A stretch of DNA of 41,723 bases, taken from the NCBI GenBank assembly GCA_947371015.1, contig CANBNK010000034.1, forward strand, positions 1-41,723, written 5' to 3'. Origin of the DNA: Acetobacteraceae bacterium (GTDB taxonomy: Bacteria > Pseudomonadota > Alphaproteobacteria > Acetobacterales > Acetobacteraceae). The notes below the pieces were generated by a model that saw nothing but the letters and a program-made list of their open reading frames with translations, searched no databases and was not told the DNA's origin. Each line of letters starts with the position of its first letter. Position 1 is the stretch's first letter. The position numbers and the translations under genes are program-made. Positions 1 to 6,786 of this stretch are shown here, one piece after another.

Positions 1-56
1 GCCGGCGTAGCGCCGGGATGCTCGCCAGCGCCGTCCATAGCGGCACCGGTAGTCAC
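1..56 (-). CDS. Possible start of a further island gene, cut by the window edge
   Basis: On the minus strand a GTG at 56 (or an in-frame ATG at 38) opens a frame that stays open to the window edge and reads VTTGAAMDGAGEHPGATPA. It follows the small ORF at 84-242 in the same direction, so it could be the next gene of the island operon. No domain can be seen in so short a piece and the start is uncertain. It may simply be open by chance in GC-rich DNA. Confidence 0.2.
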   Translation of the reverse strand, partial: MTTGAAMDGAGEHPGATP

Positions 57-83
57 CCACTCGATCCTAACCCATAGCCGGCA

Positions 84-242
84 TCAGGCAGCGCAGGTGC
101 TCATCGTCTGCACCACCATGACCGTACATAGGTTTTTGGAGGTGTCCAGGTCCTGCAGGAAGACCCTGGCGCGGATCGGCGCTTCGTTGAACGGGTCGCT
201 GAACGGGGTTTCCGCCCCCCGCGGGGCCGCACGTTCGACCAT
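84..242 (-). CDS. Small hypothetical protein, 52 aa, island operon
   Basis: A short frame starts with ATG at 242 and stops with TGA at 84. The product begins MVERAAPRGAETPFSDPFNE and ends QTMSTCAA. Its codons are rich in G or C at the third position, as in neighbouring genes, and it starts only 9 nt after the stop of the AlpA-like gene, which suggests translational coupling. The stretch IRARVFLQDLDTSKNLCTVMVVQT could form a beta-alpha element, but I recognise no family. The frame overlaps a longer antisense-style frame at 67-435 that looks less gene-like. Confidence 0.4.
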   Translation of the reverse strand: MVERAAPRGAETPFSDPFNEAPIRARVFLQDLDTSKNLCTVMVVQTMSTCAA

Positions 243-251
243 GAGGCCGGG

Positions 252-566
252 CTACCTGCCGGCGCTGATCTTGGCCTGGCGGCGTGCCGCCTTGGCTACA
301 GCCGGAAGGGCGCGGGTGGCTTCCAGCGCAGCGCGAATTTCGGAGGGATACCAGCGCGGGGCGCGGGCCGCCGGGTAGACCGGCGCCGGCAGCCGGCCGG
401 CACCCACGGCACGCCAGAACGCGGCGAGGCAGCAACCCGCCCCCTGTGCCGCCATCGGAGCGGCGACCGGAACTTCAACGGTCGGCAATTGGCCCGGCGC
501 CGCCATCATCTGCCCTGCCAAGCCGGCCTGAAAACCGGCGAAGGGCGAAAGGTTAGTTGCATCCAT
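252..566 (-). CDS. AlpA/excisionase-like small DNA-binding protein (putative)
   Basis: The product is 104 aa. Its centre, around residues 55-80 (GRLPAPVYPAARAPRWYPSE), matches the pattern of AlpA/MerR-like winged-helix regulators of prophages and integrative elements: a short 'G..P.P.......RW....I..AL' segment in which the W and the following helix contact DNA. The N-terminal half is low-complexity, Ala/Pro/Met-rich, and a CC pair precedes the domain. Such proteins act as excisionase or directionality factors next to tyrosine integrases, which fits the integrase at 2251-3540. The likely Shine-Dalgarno GGAG lies in one arm of the inverted repeat at 572-599. Assignment to AlpA is by motif only; a generic hypothetical protein remains possible. 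Confidence 0.55.
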   Translation of the reverse strand: MDATNLSPFAGFQAGLAGQMMAAPGQLPTVEVPVAAPMAAQGAGCCLAAFWRAVGAGRLPAPVYPAARAPRWYPSEIRAALEATRALPAVAKAARRQAKISAGR

Positions 567-571
567 TTGAG

Positions 572-599
572 TAGGCTCCGGTTTGTGTACGGGAGCCTA
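572..599. promoter_or_regulatory. 8-bp inverted repeat over the ribosome-binding site of the AlpA-like gene
   Basis: TAGGCTCC (572-579) and GGAGCCTA (592-599) are perfect inverted repeats 12 nt apart. They lie just upstream of the minus-strand ATG at 566. On the mRNA the arm nearest the start carries the GGAG of the probable Shine-Dalgarno, so a hairpin would hide it. As DNA it could equally be a dimeric repressor operator. Confidence 0.45.
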
Positions 600-636
600 T
601 TCAACCTATTGGATGGTGCCGGATGGCGGGGCCAAC

Positions 637-1248
637 CTAGGGGGTAGGTTTGCCCCGGCGCTTCCGTATCCCTCGCTTTGCGCGGCGCAGCGTGCGCTCA
701 TCCGCATCGCTTGGCATGGGATGGCCCCTCTCTGCAGCAAGCAACGTGGCCCGATCCCGGGCCGGAATTCCTTCTTCCTTCCACGCGGCATCCCGATCAC
801 GAAGCCACGCCGCCTCTCTGGCGCGATCCCAATCCGCAAACCCATTCCAGCCCTTACGCGACATGCCGAGGGCAAAGGCGACTTTTCCTAGGGCCTCGGC
901 CGGATCAATGCTTCTCGAGGACATCCAACGACTGAAATCTTGTTCATATTGTTCTTCGGAAAGTCCGATCCTTTCATAATCTTTCCAAGCGGGCAGTTTA
1001 TCTGGATCGCGTCCCTTTGCGTATTCTATGAAATATCGGCTTACACCTGCCAAATACTTCAAACACCAGACCGGCAGCTCCACACTTGCAAGGCTGTCGT
1101 CATCGGCTGCTCGCGCGTAGGTATGCAGCAACTCGATGTATATCCGCTCCCAGGCGAAGAGAGGATTGTTCCTCTCTATCGCCTGGTCCCTGCAAAAGTC
1201 GGCGCCAGGGCCGACGCTATCGTCTTCGTTGGTTGGTTCGTCGCACAT
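637..1248 (-). CDS. Hypothetical protein, 203 aa, island cargo
   Basis: A soluble, strongly charged protein with no signal peptide or membrane segment. The N-terminus is acidic (MCDEPTNEDDSVGPG). The middle is rich in aromatics and looks helical (FAWERIYIELLHTYARAADD, WCLKYLAGVSRYFIEYAKGR). The C-terminus is very basic (RRAKRGIRKRRGKP), which could bind nucleic acid. It starts 9 nt after the stop of the duplicated-domain gene (1258-2160), so the two are probably co-transcribed. I recognise no family. Codon usage is slightly less GC-rich than in the chromosomal genes, consistent with island cargo. Confidence 0.6.
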   Translation of the reverse strand: MCDEPTNEDDSVGPGADFCRDQAIERNNPLFAWERIYIELLHTYARAADDDSLASVELPVWCLKYLAGVSRYFIEYAKGRDPDKLPAWKDYERIGLSEEQYEQDFSRWMSSRSIDPAEALGKVAFALGMSRKGWNGFADWDRAREAAWLRDRDAAWKEEGIPARDRATLLAAERGHPMPSDADERTLRRAKRGIRKRRGKPTP

Positions 1249-1257
1249 AGGCTGGCG

Positions 1258-2160
1258 TCACGAACCGCCAACATCCCGGCGCCAGAACAGCGCCTTCGGG
1301 GCCAGCTTCTTCAGGTCGCGCAGCACGCTTTCGGCAAGCTCTTCCTCGGCATCGCCGCCGCCATACAGCAGGCTATGCGTCACCCAGGCCGCCTTCACTG
1401 CCAGGTCGTGCAGGTCAACGGCCGGCAGGCTGGCGAGGCGCGTCACGGCGGCATCCTGCGCGGTATGGGCGGCGCGCAAGGCTTCCGAGAATGGGCCGTC
1501 CTTCGGCTCCCCGACGCGCATCCAGACATCACAAGCCGCGCCAGCAACAAGGCCCCGGGCCGCGATTTCCCCGGCGATGGCTGCAACGGAGGAGGCGCGG
1601 GGCGGGGTCGGCAAGAAGGGCCAGGAAGGCTGGCCGGGCAAGGCCGTTGCCGCCCGTTGCCCCTTGCCTTCATCGTCCACAGACCGAAGCCAGAACAGCG
1701 CCTCGGGGGCCAGTTGCTTCAGGTCGCCCAGCACGCTGGCGGCAAGCTCTTGCTCGGCCTCGCCGCCCTCGTGGTCCATGAAACTACGCGCCACCCAGGC
1801 CGCCTTCACGGCCAAGTCGTGCAGGTCAACGGCCGGCAGACTGGCGAGGCGCGTCACGGCGGCATCCGTCCCGGCATGGGCGGCGTGCATGGCTTCCGAG
1901 AAGGGGCCGTCCTTTGGCTCCCCGACGCGCGCCCAGGCGTCCCAAGCCGCGCCAGCAACAAGGCCCCGGGCCGCGATTTCCGCCGCTACAGCCGTGACGG
2001 CAGATGCAGCAGCGGGCAGCGGCAAGCGCCAGGTTGCCGGGATACGCCCCCCTTTCGGCATGGTCTGCCGCTTCACTTCAGCGCGCTTGCCGCCGGCACG
2101 CGGGCGGGTGCCCTTCGATGTGCGGGCTTCCGTGGTAGTGGTGTTGTCAGCCTCAGTCAT
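1258..2160 (-). CDS. Hypothetical island protein made of two tandem duplicated domains, 300 aa
   Basis: After a basic N-terminal tail (TRPRAGGKRAEVKRQ) the protein holds two copies of a domain of about 105-110 residues. Both contain EIAARGLVAGA, RVGEPKDGPFSEA, DAAVTRLASLPAVDLHDLAV and KAAWV, and end near LAP(K/E)ALFW. The copies are separated by a Gly/Pro/Ser-rich linker. The domain looks all-helical and I do not recognise it. I chose the ATG at 2160 over one at 2172 because GGAG lies 6 nt upstream of it. It sits between the integrase and the 203-aa gene on the same strand. A chromosomal homologue with a single domain would show which form is ancestral. Confidence 0.6.
   Translation of the reverse strand: MTEADNTTTTEARTSKGTRPRAGGKRAEVKRQTMPKGGRIPATWRLPLPAAASAVTAVAAEIAARGLVAGAAWDAWARVGEPKDGPFSEAMHAAHAGTDAAVTRLASLPAVDLHDLAVKAAWVARSFMDHEGGEAEQELAASVLGDLKQLAPEALFWLRSVDDEGKGQRAATALPGQPSWPFLPTPPRASSVAAIAGEIAARGLVAGAACDVWMRVGEPKDGPFSEALRAAHTAQDAAVTRLASLPAVDLHDLAVKAAWVTHSLLYGGGDAEEELAESVLRDLKKLAPKALFWRRDVGGS
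1281..2001. repeat. Direct repeat inside the 300-aa island gene, offset 411 bp
   Basis: The stretch from about 1281 to 1590 reappears at about 1692-2001 with high nucleotide identity. For example, the 13-base string gccggcaggctgg has one mismatch in the second copy, and long stretches around cgccagcaacaaggcc are identical. The offset is 411 bp, or 137 codons, so the reading frame is kept. The similarity extends to silent positions, which points to a fairly recent duplication or gene conversion. Confidence 0.75.
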
Positions 2161-2225
2161 GGTGCTCTCCATGGTCGGGGTCAGGCTGGCAGGGTGATTT
2201 CAGCACCCTGCCCAGCCGCCCTATT

Positions 2226-2244
2226 GCCGGGGTTCCGCCCCGGC
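2226..2244. terminator. GC-rich hairpin after the integrase stop codon
   Basis: GCCGGGG (2226-2232) and CCCCGGC (2238-2244) form a 7-bp stem with a 5-nt loop, 6 nt past the minus-strand stop of the integrase. There is no T-tract, so it is a weak candidate for an intrinsic terminator or an mRNA-stabilising hairpin. Confidence 0.3.
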
Positions 2245-2250
2245 GCGGAT

Positions 2251-3540
2251 TCAGCTTGCGGCAGCTCGGCGCCGCTTGGCGATGGAAACCACTTCGGCCG
2301 CCGCACCCACCACGCCGGCAACGTGCGCTTGCCAGCGGGTAAGGGCGGCTATGACTTCGTCGGCGTAGTCGTGCCGGTCATAGGTCTGCACCAAGCTGGA
2401 GCGGCCCGAGACGTGGTTGATGGCCGATTCCGCATGGTGGGGCGGTACGTCCAGGCGGGCCAGGCCGGTGCGCAGCGTGCGGCGCAGGTCATGCCACCGC
2501 CAGGGCGCGGGGGCTGGCTGGTTCGCCTGCTTGGCTGCCGCGGCAAGGGCCAGGTCGGTGCGCTCCTTCAGCTTGGAGAACCCACGGAAGCCGCTACCGG
2601 CCACGCGGCCCAACAGCTTGGCGTCCGCCTCCGGTTCCTTGGATGGCCACACCGCCTGCAGCTCGGCCAAGGCCAGCGGCGAGAGGGGCACAACGTAGCC
2701 CTTGCGGTTCTTCGTTCGCGCGCCAGGGATCGCCCAGCGACCGGCCGCCAGATCCACTTCGCCGGCCTCCATGTCGGCAACCTCACTCTCCCGGGCGCCG
2801 GTCAGGATCAACAGGCGGATGAAGGCCCGCAGCTTCGGCGGTTCGCGGTCAGCCACCAGCCACACCGCGCGCAGTTCAGCATCGGTCAACACGCGCTCGC
2901 GGGCGGGCGGCATCGGCGCCAACCTGGCGGCACCCTTGCGCGGCAACAGTGGCGTGGCGATCCATGTCTCTGCCTCGGCGTGGCCGAGGAAGGAAGCCGC
3001 GATGCGGTACAGCGCCGCGGCCATGGATGGCGCCCCCTTGCGCTTGGCCGAGATCAGGCCAGCCCAATCGGCGCGCGTGGTGCGGGCCAGCTTCAGCTTG
3101 CCGAGGCGCGGCACAATGTCGTGCTTTGCCACCCGGGAGACTTCGCGGGCGTAGCTGGCCGACCAGGGCGCGTTCCCGCTGGTGGTCTTCGCTGCCTGCC
3201 ATGCCTCCAGGGCATCCTTAACCGAAAGCTCGGCTTGCTCGTCCTGCCTGGCGGCGCGGGCCGTGCGCTTTTCTGCAAAGGGGTCGGCGCCACCCTGCAC
3301 CGCCACCAGCGCAGCCATGCCGGCCTTGCGCGCATCCGCGATGCCCATTGCTGGCCATGTGCCCAGCTTCGGCCGGGTTTGCTTGCCGTTGGTCGTGCGG
3401 GTCCGAATGCTCCAGGTTGCCGCACCGGAGGGCGTCAGGCGCAGCACCAGGCCCGCAACCCGTGCGTCGCGTATCTCCAACCGGCCCTGCTCCGGCGGCG
3501 CGAGGGTTCGCAGCCACGCATCGGAAAGGTCTTTTCGCAT
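2251..3540 (-). CDS. Tyrosine recombinase / integrase with DUF4102 arm-binding domain
   Basis: This 429-aa integrase has an N-terminal arm-type DNA-binding domain of the DUF4102 kind (about residues 1-95, ending in GGADPFAEKR). A SAM-like core-binding domain follows (about 105-205), then the catalytic domain. The catalytic set is complete: R250 in LTGARESEV, a Lys at 277 or 280 in RTKNRKGYVVP, H350 and R353 in HDLRR, H376 in NHVSG and nucleophile Y387 in VQTYDRH. Integrases of this type insert elements into tRNA 3' ends, and the gene lies 190 bp from a tRNA-Thr 3' fragment (3730-3774). It is therefore very likely the enzyme that placed the island here. It appears intact and of normal length. 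Confidence 0.93.
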   Translation of the reverse strand: MRKDLSDAWLRTLAPPEQGRLEIRDARVAGLVLRLTPSGAATWSIRTRTTNGKQTRPKLGTWPAMGIADARKAGMAALVAVQGGADPFAEKRTARAARQDEQAELSVKDALEAWQAAKTTSGNAPWSASYAREVSRVAKHDIVPRLGKLKLARTTRADWAGLISAKRKGAPSMAAALYRIAASFLGHAEAETWIATPLLPRKGAARLAPMPPARERVLTDAELRAVWLVADREPPKLRAFIRLLILTGARESEVADMEAGEVDLAAGRWAIPGARTKNRKGYVVPLSPLALAELQAVWPSKEPEADAKLLGRVAGSGFRGFSKLKERTDLALAAAAKQANQPAPAPWRWHDLRRTLRTGLARLDVPPHHAESAINHVSGRSSLVQTYDRHDYADEVIAALTRWQAHVAGVVGAAAEVVSIAKRRRAAAS

Positions 3541-3570
3541 CCCAGGTTTCCTGATTCGCTATTCCGCCGG

Positions 3571-3610
3571 TGTGCCCCCACCAAAAGACCGGGGGCACAT
3601 CGGGGGCACA
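3571..3610. repeat. Three TGTGCCCCC boxes upstream of the integrase, candidate arm or operator sites
   Basis: TGTGCCCCC occurs on the plus strand at 3571-3579 and as its reverse complement at 3591-3599 and 3602-3610. The last two are spaced 11 bp apart, about one helical turn, and the first pair forms a hairpin. They lie 31-70 bp upstream of the minus-strand start of the integrase, between the gene and the att fragment. This is where arm-type integrase sites or an autoregulatory operator would be expected. Confidence 0.5.
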
Positions 3611-3729
3611 AATTAGGCGCGGTTGTGGTGCTTGTCCATACATTCCGGTAGGCGTCAGTACGCTCTAAGTGTCGGTTTAGATTGGAGTTAAGTGGAGAGA
3701 ATGGCGGAAAGCTGCGGGTTTTTGGCCTT

Positions 3730-3774
3730 TTCGTAATCAGTAGGTCCGGGGTTCAATTCCCCGAGTCGGCACCA
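3730..3774 (+). other. att site: 3' half of tRNA-Thr(CGU)
   Basis: From about 3730 the sequence matches the 3' half of a tRNA. It has half of an anticodon loop TTCGTAA (anticodon CGT at 3732-3734), the 3' strand of the anticodon stem, and variable loop AGGTC. Then come a T-arm with paired CGGGG/CCCCG around TTCAATT, acceptor strand AGTCGGC, discriminator A and an encoded CCA (3772-3774). The threonine identity follows from anticodon CGU and the GCCGA-type acceptor. The 5' half is missing: the bases before 3730 do not pair with the stem or resemble a D-arm. This is what an integrative element leaves at its integrase-proximal end, with the intact tRNA at the far end beyond the left edge. Confidence 0.85.
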
Positions 3775-3857
3775 TTCCTCCATCGCCGCCTGTTTCGCTT
3801 GACGCGCCGCCCCCGCCGGGCTTGGCTTCCTCCCAATAAAACTCAGGGAGAACGTCA

Positions 3858-5174
3858 ATGACCGGTGTCACCAGCACCAGGCGTGGGTTGATGCAGGCCG
3901 GAGCGGGCGTCGCGCTTGCCGCCACCGTACCCGCCACCGCTCGCTCTCAATCCGGCCCGCTGCGCGTCGGCGTGATGACCGACCTGTCCGGCCCCTTCGC
4001 CGGCGCCGGCAGCCAGCCGCTGTTCTGGGGCGCCGAGGTCGCCATCGCCCTGTTCAATGAACGCGGCGGCGTGAATGGCCGCCAGGTGCAGATCGTCTCG
4101 GCCGACAGCCAGAGCCGCGCCGAGGTCGCGATCAACGAAGCCGAGCGCCTGCTGGGGCAGGAGCAGCTGGAGGTCGTCACCGGCATCTACTCCTCGGCCC
4201 ATGCCGTGCCGCTTTCCGGCCGGTTCGAGCAGTCGAAGAAGATCATGTGGATCACCTCCGCCATCAGCACCGCGGTGCTGAAGGACAAGAACATGCGCTA
4301 CGTGTTCCGCCCGACCGTGCATTCCGACCAATACGCCGAAGCCTCGGTCAGCTTCATCCATGAACACGCCAAGGCGCGGCTGGGCATGGACCCGGACAAG
4401 GTCCGCCTGGCGGTGATCTACGAGGACGGCCCTTATGGCAGCGGCGTTGCCGGTGGGATCGAGGTGGAAGCCAAAAAGCGCAACATGCCGCTGGTGATGA
4501 AGGAGGCCTATTCGGCCACCGCGCCAGACCTTTCCACCATGGTGACCAAGCTGCGGCGGGAACGCGCCGACATCATCCTGCATGTCGGCTACAACCCCGA
4601 TATCACACTGTTCCTGCGCCAGGCTAAGTCGGGCGGGCTGCGGTTCAAGGCGCTGATCGGCCATGGTGCCGGCTACAGCCAGATCGACAAGCTGGTGGAG
4701 ACCTTTGGCGCCGACGTGAACCACGTGTGCAACGTGGACCCCGCGGGCACCCAGATGCTGGACCAGTCCAAGCTGACGCCGGCCACCGCGGCGCTGGCCA
4801 AGGTGTTCGTGGAGCGCTACTCGGCCCGGCACCAGGTGCGGGACCTGCCGACGCATGCCTCCATGGGCTTCAACAATACCTGGCTGTTCCTGGAGAACGT
4901 GCTGAAGCCGGCGGTGACCAAGACCGGCGGCATGTCGGCTGACGCGCTGCGCGAAGCGGCACTGCTGGTGGATATTCCCGTGGGCGGCAGCATCCAGGGG
5001 TATGGCGTGAAATTCGCCCAACCCGGCACGCCAATGTCGGGCCAGAATGAACGCAGCAGCCCGGTGGTGATGCAGTTCGAGGGCGCGGTGGCGAAGGTGG
5101 TCTGGCCCACCGCCATTGCCGGCGGACCGCCGGTGCTGCCGCTGCCCGCCGGCCACACCTACGCCGCGCGGTAG
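3858..5174 (+). CDS. ABC transporter substrate-binding protein, branched-chain amino acid/urea type (LivK-like)
   Basis: A 438-aa periplasmic binding protein of the type I Leu/Ile/Val-binding fold (peripla_BP_6). The N-terminus has a twin arginine (TRRGLMQAGAGVALAATVPA) followed by a hydrophobic stretch and Ala-rich cleavage region, so Tat export is plausible. The mature part begins LRVGVMTDLSGPFAGAGSQ, the usual opening of the family. RBS GGGAG lies about 7 nt before the ATG. It is the first gene of a five-gene operon with two ATPases and two permeases and is the only binding protein in it, so it defines the substrate. Leucine-type amino acids, urea, short amides or aromatic acids are all possible for this family. 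It lies just outside the island boundary. Confidence 0.9.
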   Translation: MTGVTSTRRGLMQAGAGVALAATVPATARSQSGPLRVGVMTDLSGPFAGAGSQPLFWGAEVAIALFNERGGVNGRQVQIVSADSQSRAEVAINEAERLLGQEQLEVVTGIYSSAHAVPLSGRFEQSKKIMWITSAISTAVLKDKNMRYVFRPTVHSDQYAEASVSFIHEHAKARLGMDPDKVRLAVIYEDGPYGSGVAGGIEVEAKKRNMPLVMKEAYSATAPDLSTMVTKLRRERADIILHVGYNPDITLFLRQAKSGGLRFKALIGHGAGYSQIDKLVETFGADVNHVCNVDPAGTQMLDQSKLTPATAALAKVFVERYSARHQVRDLPTHASMGFNNTWLFLENVLKPAVTKTGGMSADALREAALLVDIPVGGSIQGYGVKFAQPGTPMSGQNERSSPVVMQFEGAVAKVVWPTAIAGGPPVLPLPAGHTYAAR

Positions 5175-5175
5175 C

Positions 5176-5922
5176 ATGACCGAGCCATTGTTGGTGGTGG
5201 AGGCGCTGACCAAACGGTTCGGCGGCTTCACCGCGGTGGACGCTGTCTCCTTCCAGGTGGCGCCCGGCGAGATCCTTGGGCTGCTCGGGCCGAATGGCTC
5301 GGGCAAGAGCACGACGTTCAACTGCATCGCGGGCATGCTGAAGCCGACCAGTGGGTCGGTGAAGCTGGCGGGGCGGGAGATTGCCGGCAGCACGGCGGAT
5401 GAGAGTTGCCGGCTCGGCATCGGGCGGACCTTCCAGATTCCGCGGCCGTTCCGCACGCTGTCGCTGCTGGAAAACGCCATGCTGGCGGCGCATTACGGCG
5501 CCGATGGCGCGATCACCGCGGCCGAGGCGGAGGAGCGCGCACGCGACGCGCTGCGCCTGGCGCAGTTGCCCGACAACGCCGATGCGCAGGTGCATGGCCT
5601 GGGCGCGGCCGGGCTGAAGAAGCTGGAGTTGGCCCGGGCGTTGGCGACCCAACCAAAACTGCTGCTGGCGGATGAATCGCTGGGCGGGCTGGACACCGGC
5701 GAGATGAAGCAGGCCGCGGACATGCTGAAGCGCATCCGCGACGAACGCGGCATCACCATTGTCTGGGTGGAGCACATCATGGGCGTGCTGCTGAGCGTGG
5801 TGGACCGCGTGGTGGTGCTGGACCATGGCGCGGTAATTTTCCAGGGCACGCCGGCCGAAGCGCAGCAGGATGAGCGCGTGGCCGAGGTGTACCTGGGGCC
5901 ACCCGAGGCGCGCGCCGCATGA
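5176..5922 (+). CDS. livG: Branched-chain amino acid-type ABC transporter ATP-binding protein LivG
   Basis: This 248-aa ATPase has Walker A GPNGSGKST at residues 38-46, the LivG-typical insertion IGRTFQIPRPF, a degenerate signature (LGAAGLKKLELARAL) and Walker B LLLADE with D166 and E167. The H-loop His is in VEHIMG. The ATG at 5176 starts one base after the stop of the binding-protein gene; an in-frame upstream extension to 5116 would overlap that gene and is unlikely. LivG pairs with LivF on the cytoplasmic face of the LivHM permease and drives import. Its stop overlaps an ATG that opens a 30-codon repeat-derived mini-ORF leading to livF. Confidence 0.93.
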   Translation: MTEPLLVVEALTKRFGGFTAVDAVSFQVAPGEILGLLGPNGSGKSTTFNCIAGMLKPTSGSVKLAGREIAGSTADESCRLGIGRTFQIPRPFRTLSLLENAMLAAHYGADGAITAAEAEERARDALRLAQLPDNADAQVHGLGAAGLKKLELARALATQPKLLLADESLGGLDTGEMKQAADMLKRIRDERGITIVWVEHIMGVLLSVVDRVVVLDHGAVIFQGTPAEAQQDERVAEVYLGPPEARAA

Positions 5923-5986
5923 GCGCGGGAATGGGTGGCGCGCGCCGCATGAGCGCAGGAATGGATGGCGCGCGGCGCATGAGCGA
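5911..5986 (+). repeat. 30-bp tandem repeat at the livG-livF junction
   Basis: The unit starting cgcgccgcatgagcgc occurs at 5911-5940 and 5941-5970 with two mismatches, and a partial third copy (16 bp) follows at 5971-5986. The first copy includes the last codons and stop of livG, so the repeat appears to have grown from the livG 3' end. The period is exactly ten codons. Confidence 0.85.
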
Positions 5987-6011
5987 TGAACACAGGGTGC
6001 GCGTGGTATGA
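5919..6011 (+). CDS. 30-codon mini-ORF made of the tandem repeat, coupled to livG and livF
   Basis: The ATG at 5919 overlaps the livG stop as ATGA. The frame reads MSAGMGGARR, MSAGMDGARR, MSDEHRVRVV and stops with a TGA (6009-6011) that overlaps the livF ATG at 6008. Each repeat unit brings its own ATG (5919, 5949, 5979) in the same frame. The peptide probably has no function of its own. The frame may instead carry terminating ribosomes from livG across the expanded spacer to livF. Whether it is translated is inference from the overlaps. Confidence 0.4.
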   Translation: MSAGMGGARRMSAGMDGARRMSDEHRVRVV

Positions 6012-6724
6012 GTGGCTCGCTCGAACTCACCGGCATCGAGGCCGGCTATGGCGATTTCCAGGCACTGTTCGGCGTTTCGCTGCGGGTGGACCCGGGCGAG
6101 GCGGTGGGTGTCGTCGGCCCGAATGGCGCGGGCAAGACCACGCTGCTGCGGGTGATCTCCGGCCTGATCCGCCCCACCGCGGGCACGCTGCGCTATGACG
6201 GCCGGGACCTGGCGACGGTGCCGCCGCACGACCTGCCGGCGCTGGGCATTGCGCATGTGCCGGAAAACCGCCGGCTGTTTCCGCACCTGACGGTGGAGGA
6301 GAACCTGAAGGTCGGCGCCTTCCACCCGGCGGCGCGGGCGCATTTCGCCGCGCGCTGCGAGCATGTGTACAGCCTGTTCCCCAAGATGAAGGACCGCCGC
6401 AACCAGCTGGCCGGCACCATGAGCGGTGGCGAGCAGCAGATGTGCGCGATCGGCCGGGCGCTGATGTCGGGGCCGAAGATACTGCTGCTGGACGAACCCA
6501 GCGCGGGCCTGGCGCCCATTGTGGTGCAGCAGGTGTTCGAGTTGGTGCGGCGCATTCGCCAGGAAGGGCTGACCGTGCTGATCGTGGAGCAGAACGTGGC
6601 GCAGGTGCTGCGCGTGGTAGACCGCGCCTATGTGCTGGAAACCGGGCGCGTGGCGGCCGAAGGCCCCAGCGCGCAACTGGCCGCGGACCCGGCGATACGC
6701 CGCAGCTATCTCGGGGGGCACTAG
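6008..6724 (+). CDS. livF: Branched-chain amino acid-type ABC transporter ATP-binding protein LivF
   Basis: This 238-aa ATPase has Walker A GPNGAGKTT (37-45), the family motif GIAHVPENRRLFPHLTV, signature MSGGEQQM starting near residue 138, and Walker B LLLDEPS with D162 and E163. Its length and the VPE(N/G)R motif separate LivF from LivG. It begins at an ATGA overlap with the repeat-derived mini-ORF and ends with TAG inside a CTAG that opens the structured repeat at 6721-6757. It acts with LivG as the heterodimeric motor of the importer. Confidence 0.94.
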   Translation: MSGSLELTGIEAGYGDFQALFGVSLRVDPGEAVGVVGPNGAGKTTLLRVISGLIRPTAGTLRYDGRDLATVPPHDLPALGIAHVPENRRLFPHLTVEENLKVGAFHPAARAHFAARCEHVYSLFPKMKDRRNQLAGTMSGGEQQMCAIGRALMSGPKILLLDEPSAGLAPIVVQQVFELVRRIRQEGLTVLIVEQNVAQVLRVVDRAYVLETGRVAAEGPSAQLAADPAIRRSYLGGH

Positions 6725-6757
6725 CCGTGCGATCGACGGAGGGGCGCAGCCCCGGAG
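6721..6757 (+). repeat. CTAG-type structured repeat, copy 1 (livF-livH gap)
   Basis: CTAG overlaps the livF stop. It is followed by a GATCG box, a hairpin GGGGC-GCA-GCCCC (6731-6743) and the box CGTGAATC. The same order, GATCG, hairpin, CGTGAATC, is seen at 8597, 8851 and, inverted, at 11224. This copy is one base longer and more diverged than the others. Confidence 0.55.
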
Positions 6758-6773
6758 GCGTGAATCGCCCGGC

Positions 6774-6786
6774 GTGCCGGAGGCAC
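6774..6786 (+). promoter_or_regulatory. Hairpin containing the livH ribosome-binding site
   Basis: GTGCC (6774-6778) pairs with GGCAC (6782-6786) around GGA. The GGAGG at 6779-6783 is the only good Shine-Dalgarno for the livH ATG at 6793, so it sits in the loop and stem of this hairpin. It could lower permease translation relative to the ATPases. Confidence 0.35.

Noticed and set aside
67-435. A 122-codon minus-strand frame at the left edge
   Set aside because: It overlaps two better frames (84-242 and 252-566) and has Pro/Gly/Arg-rich shadow-like composition.
940-3651. A 903-codon plus-strand frame across the island genes
   Set aside because: Antisense to the integrase and the duplicated protein, which carry clear motifs or repeats in their own frame.
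3660-3774. A complete tRNA-Thr gene
   Set aside because: No acceptor 5' strand, D-arm or 5' anticodon stem can be formed upstream of 3730, so only the 3' half is present.
3737-3937. A 66-codon minus-strand frame ending MVPTRGIEPRTY
   Set aside because: This ending is the well-known false peptide from reading a tRNA 3' end backwards; it supports the tRNA fragment rather than a gene.
3855-5480. A 541-codon minus-strand frame opposite the substrate-binding protein
   Set aside because: The plus-strand frame has a signal peptide, RBS and family motifs; the minus frame has none.
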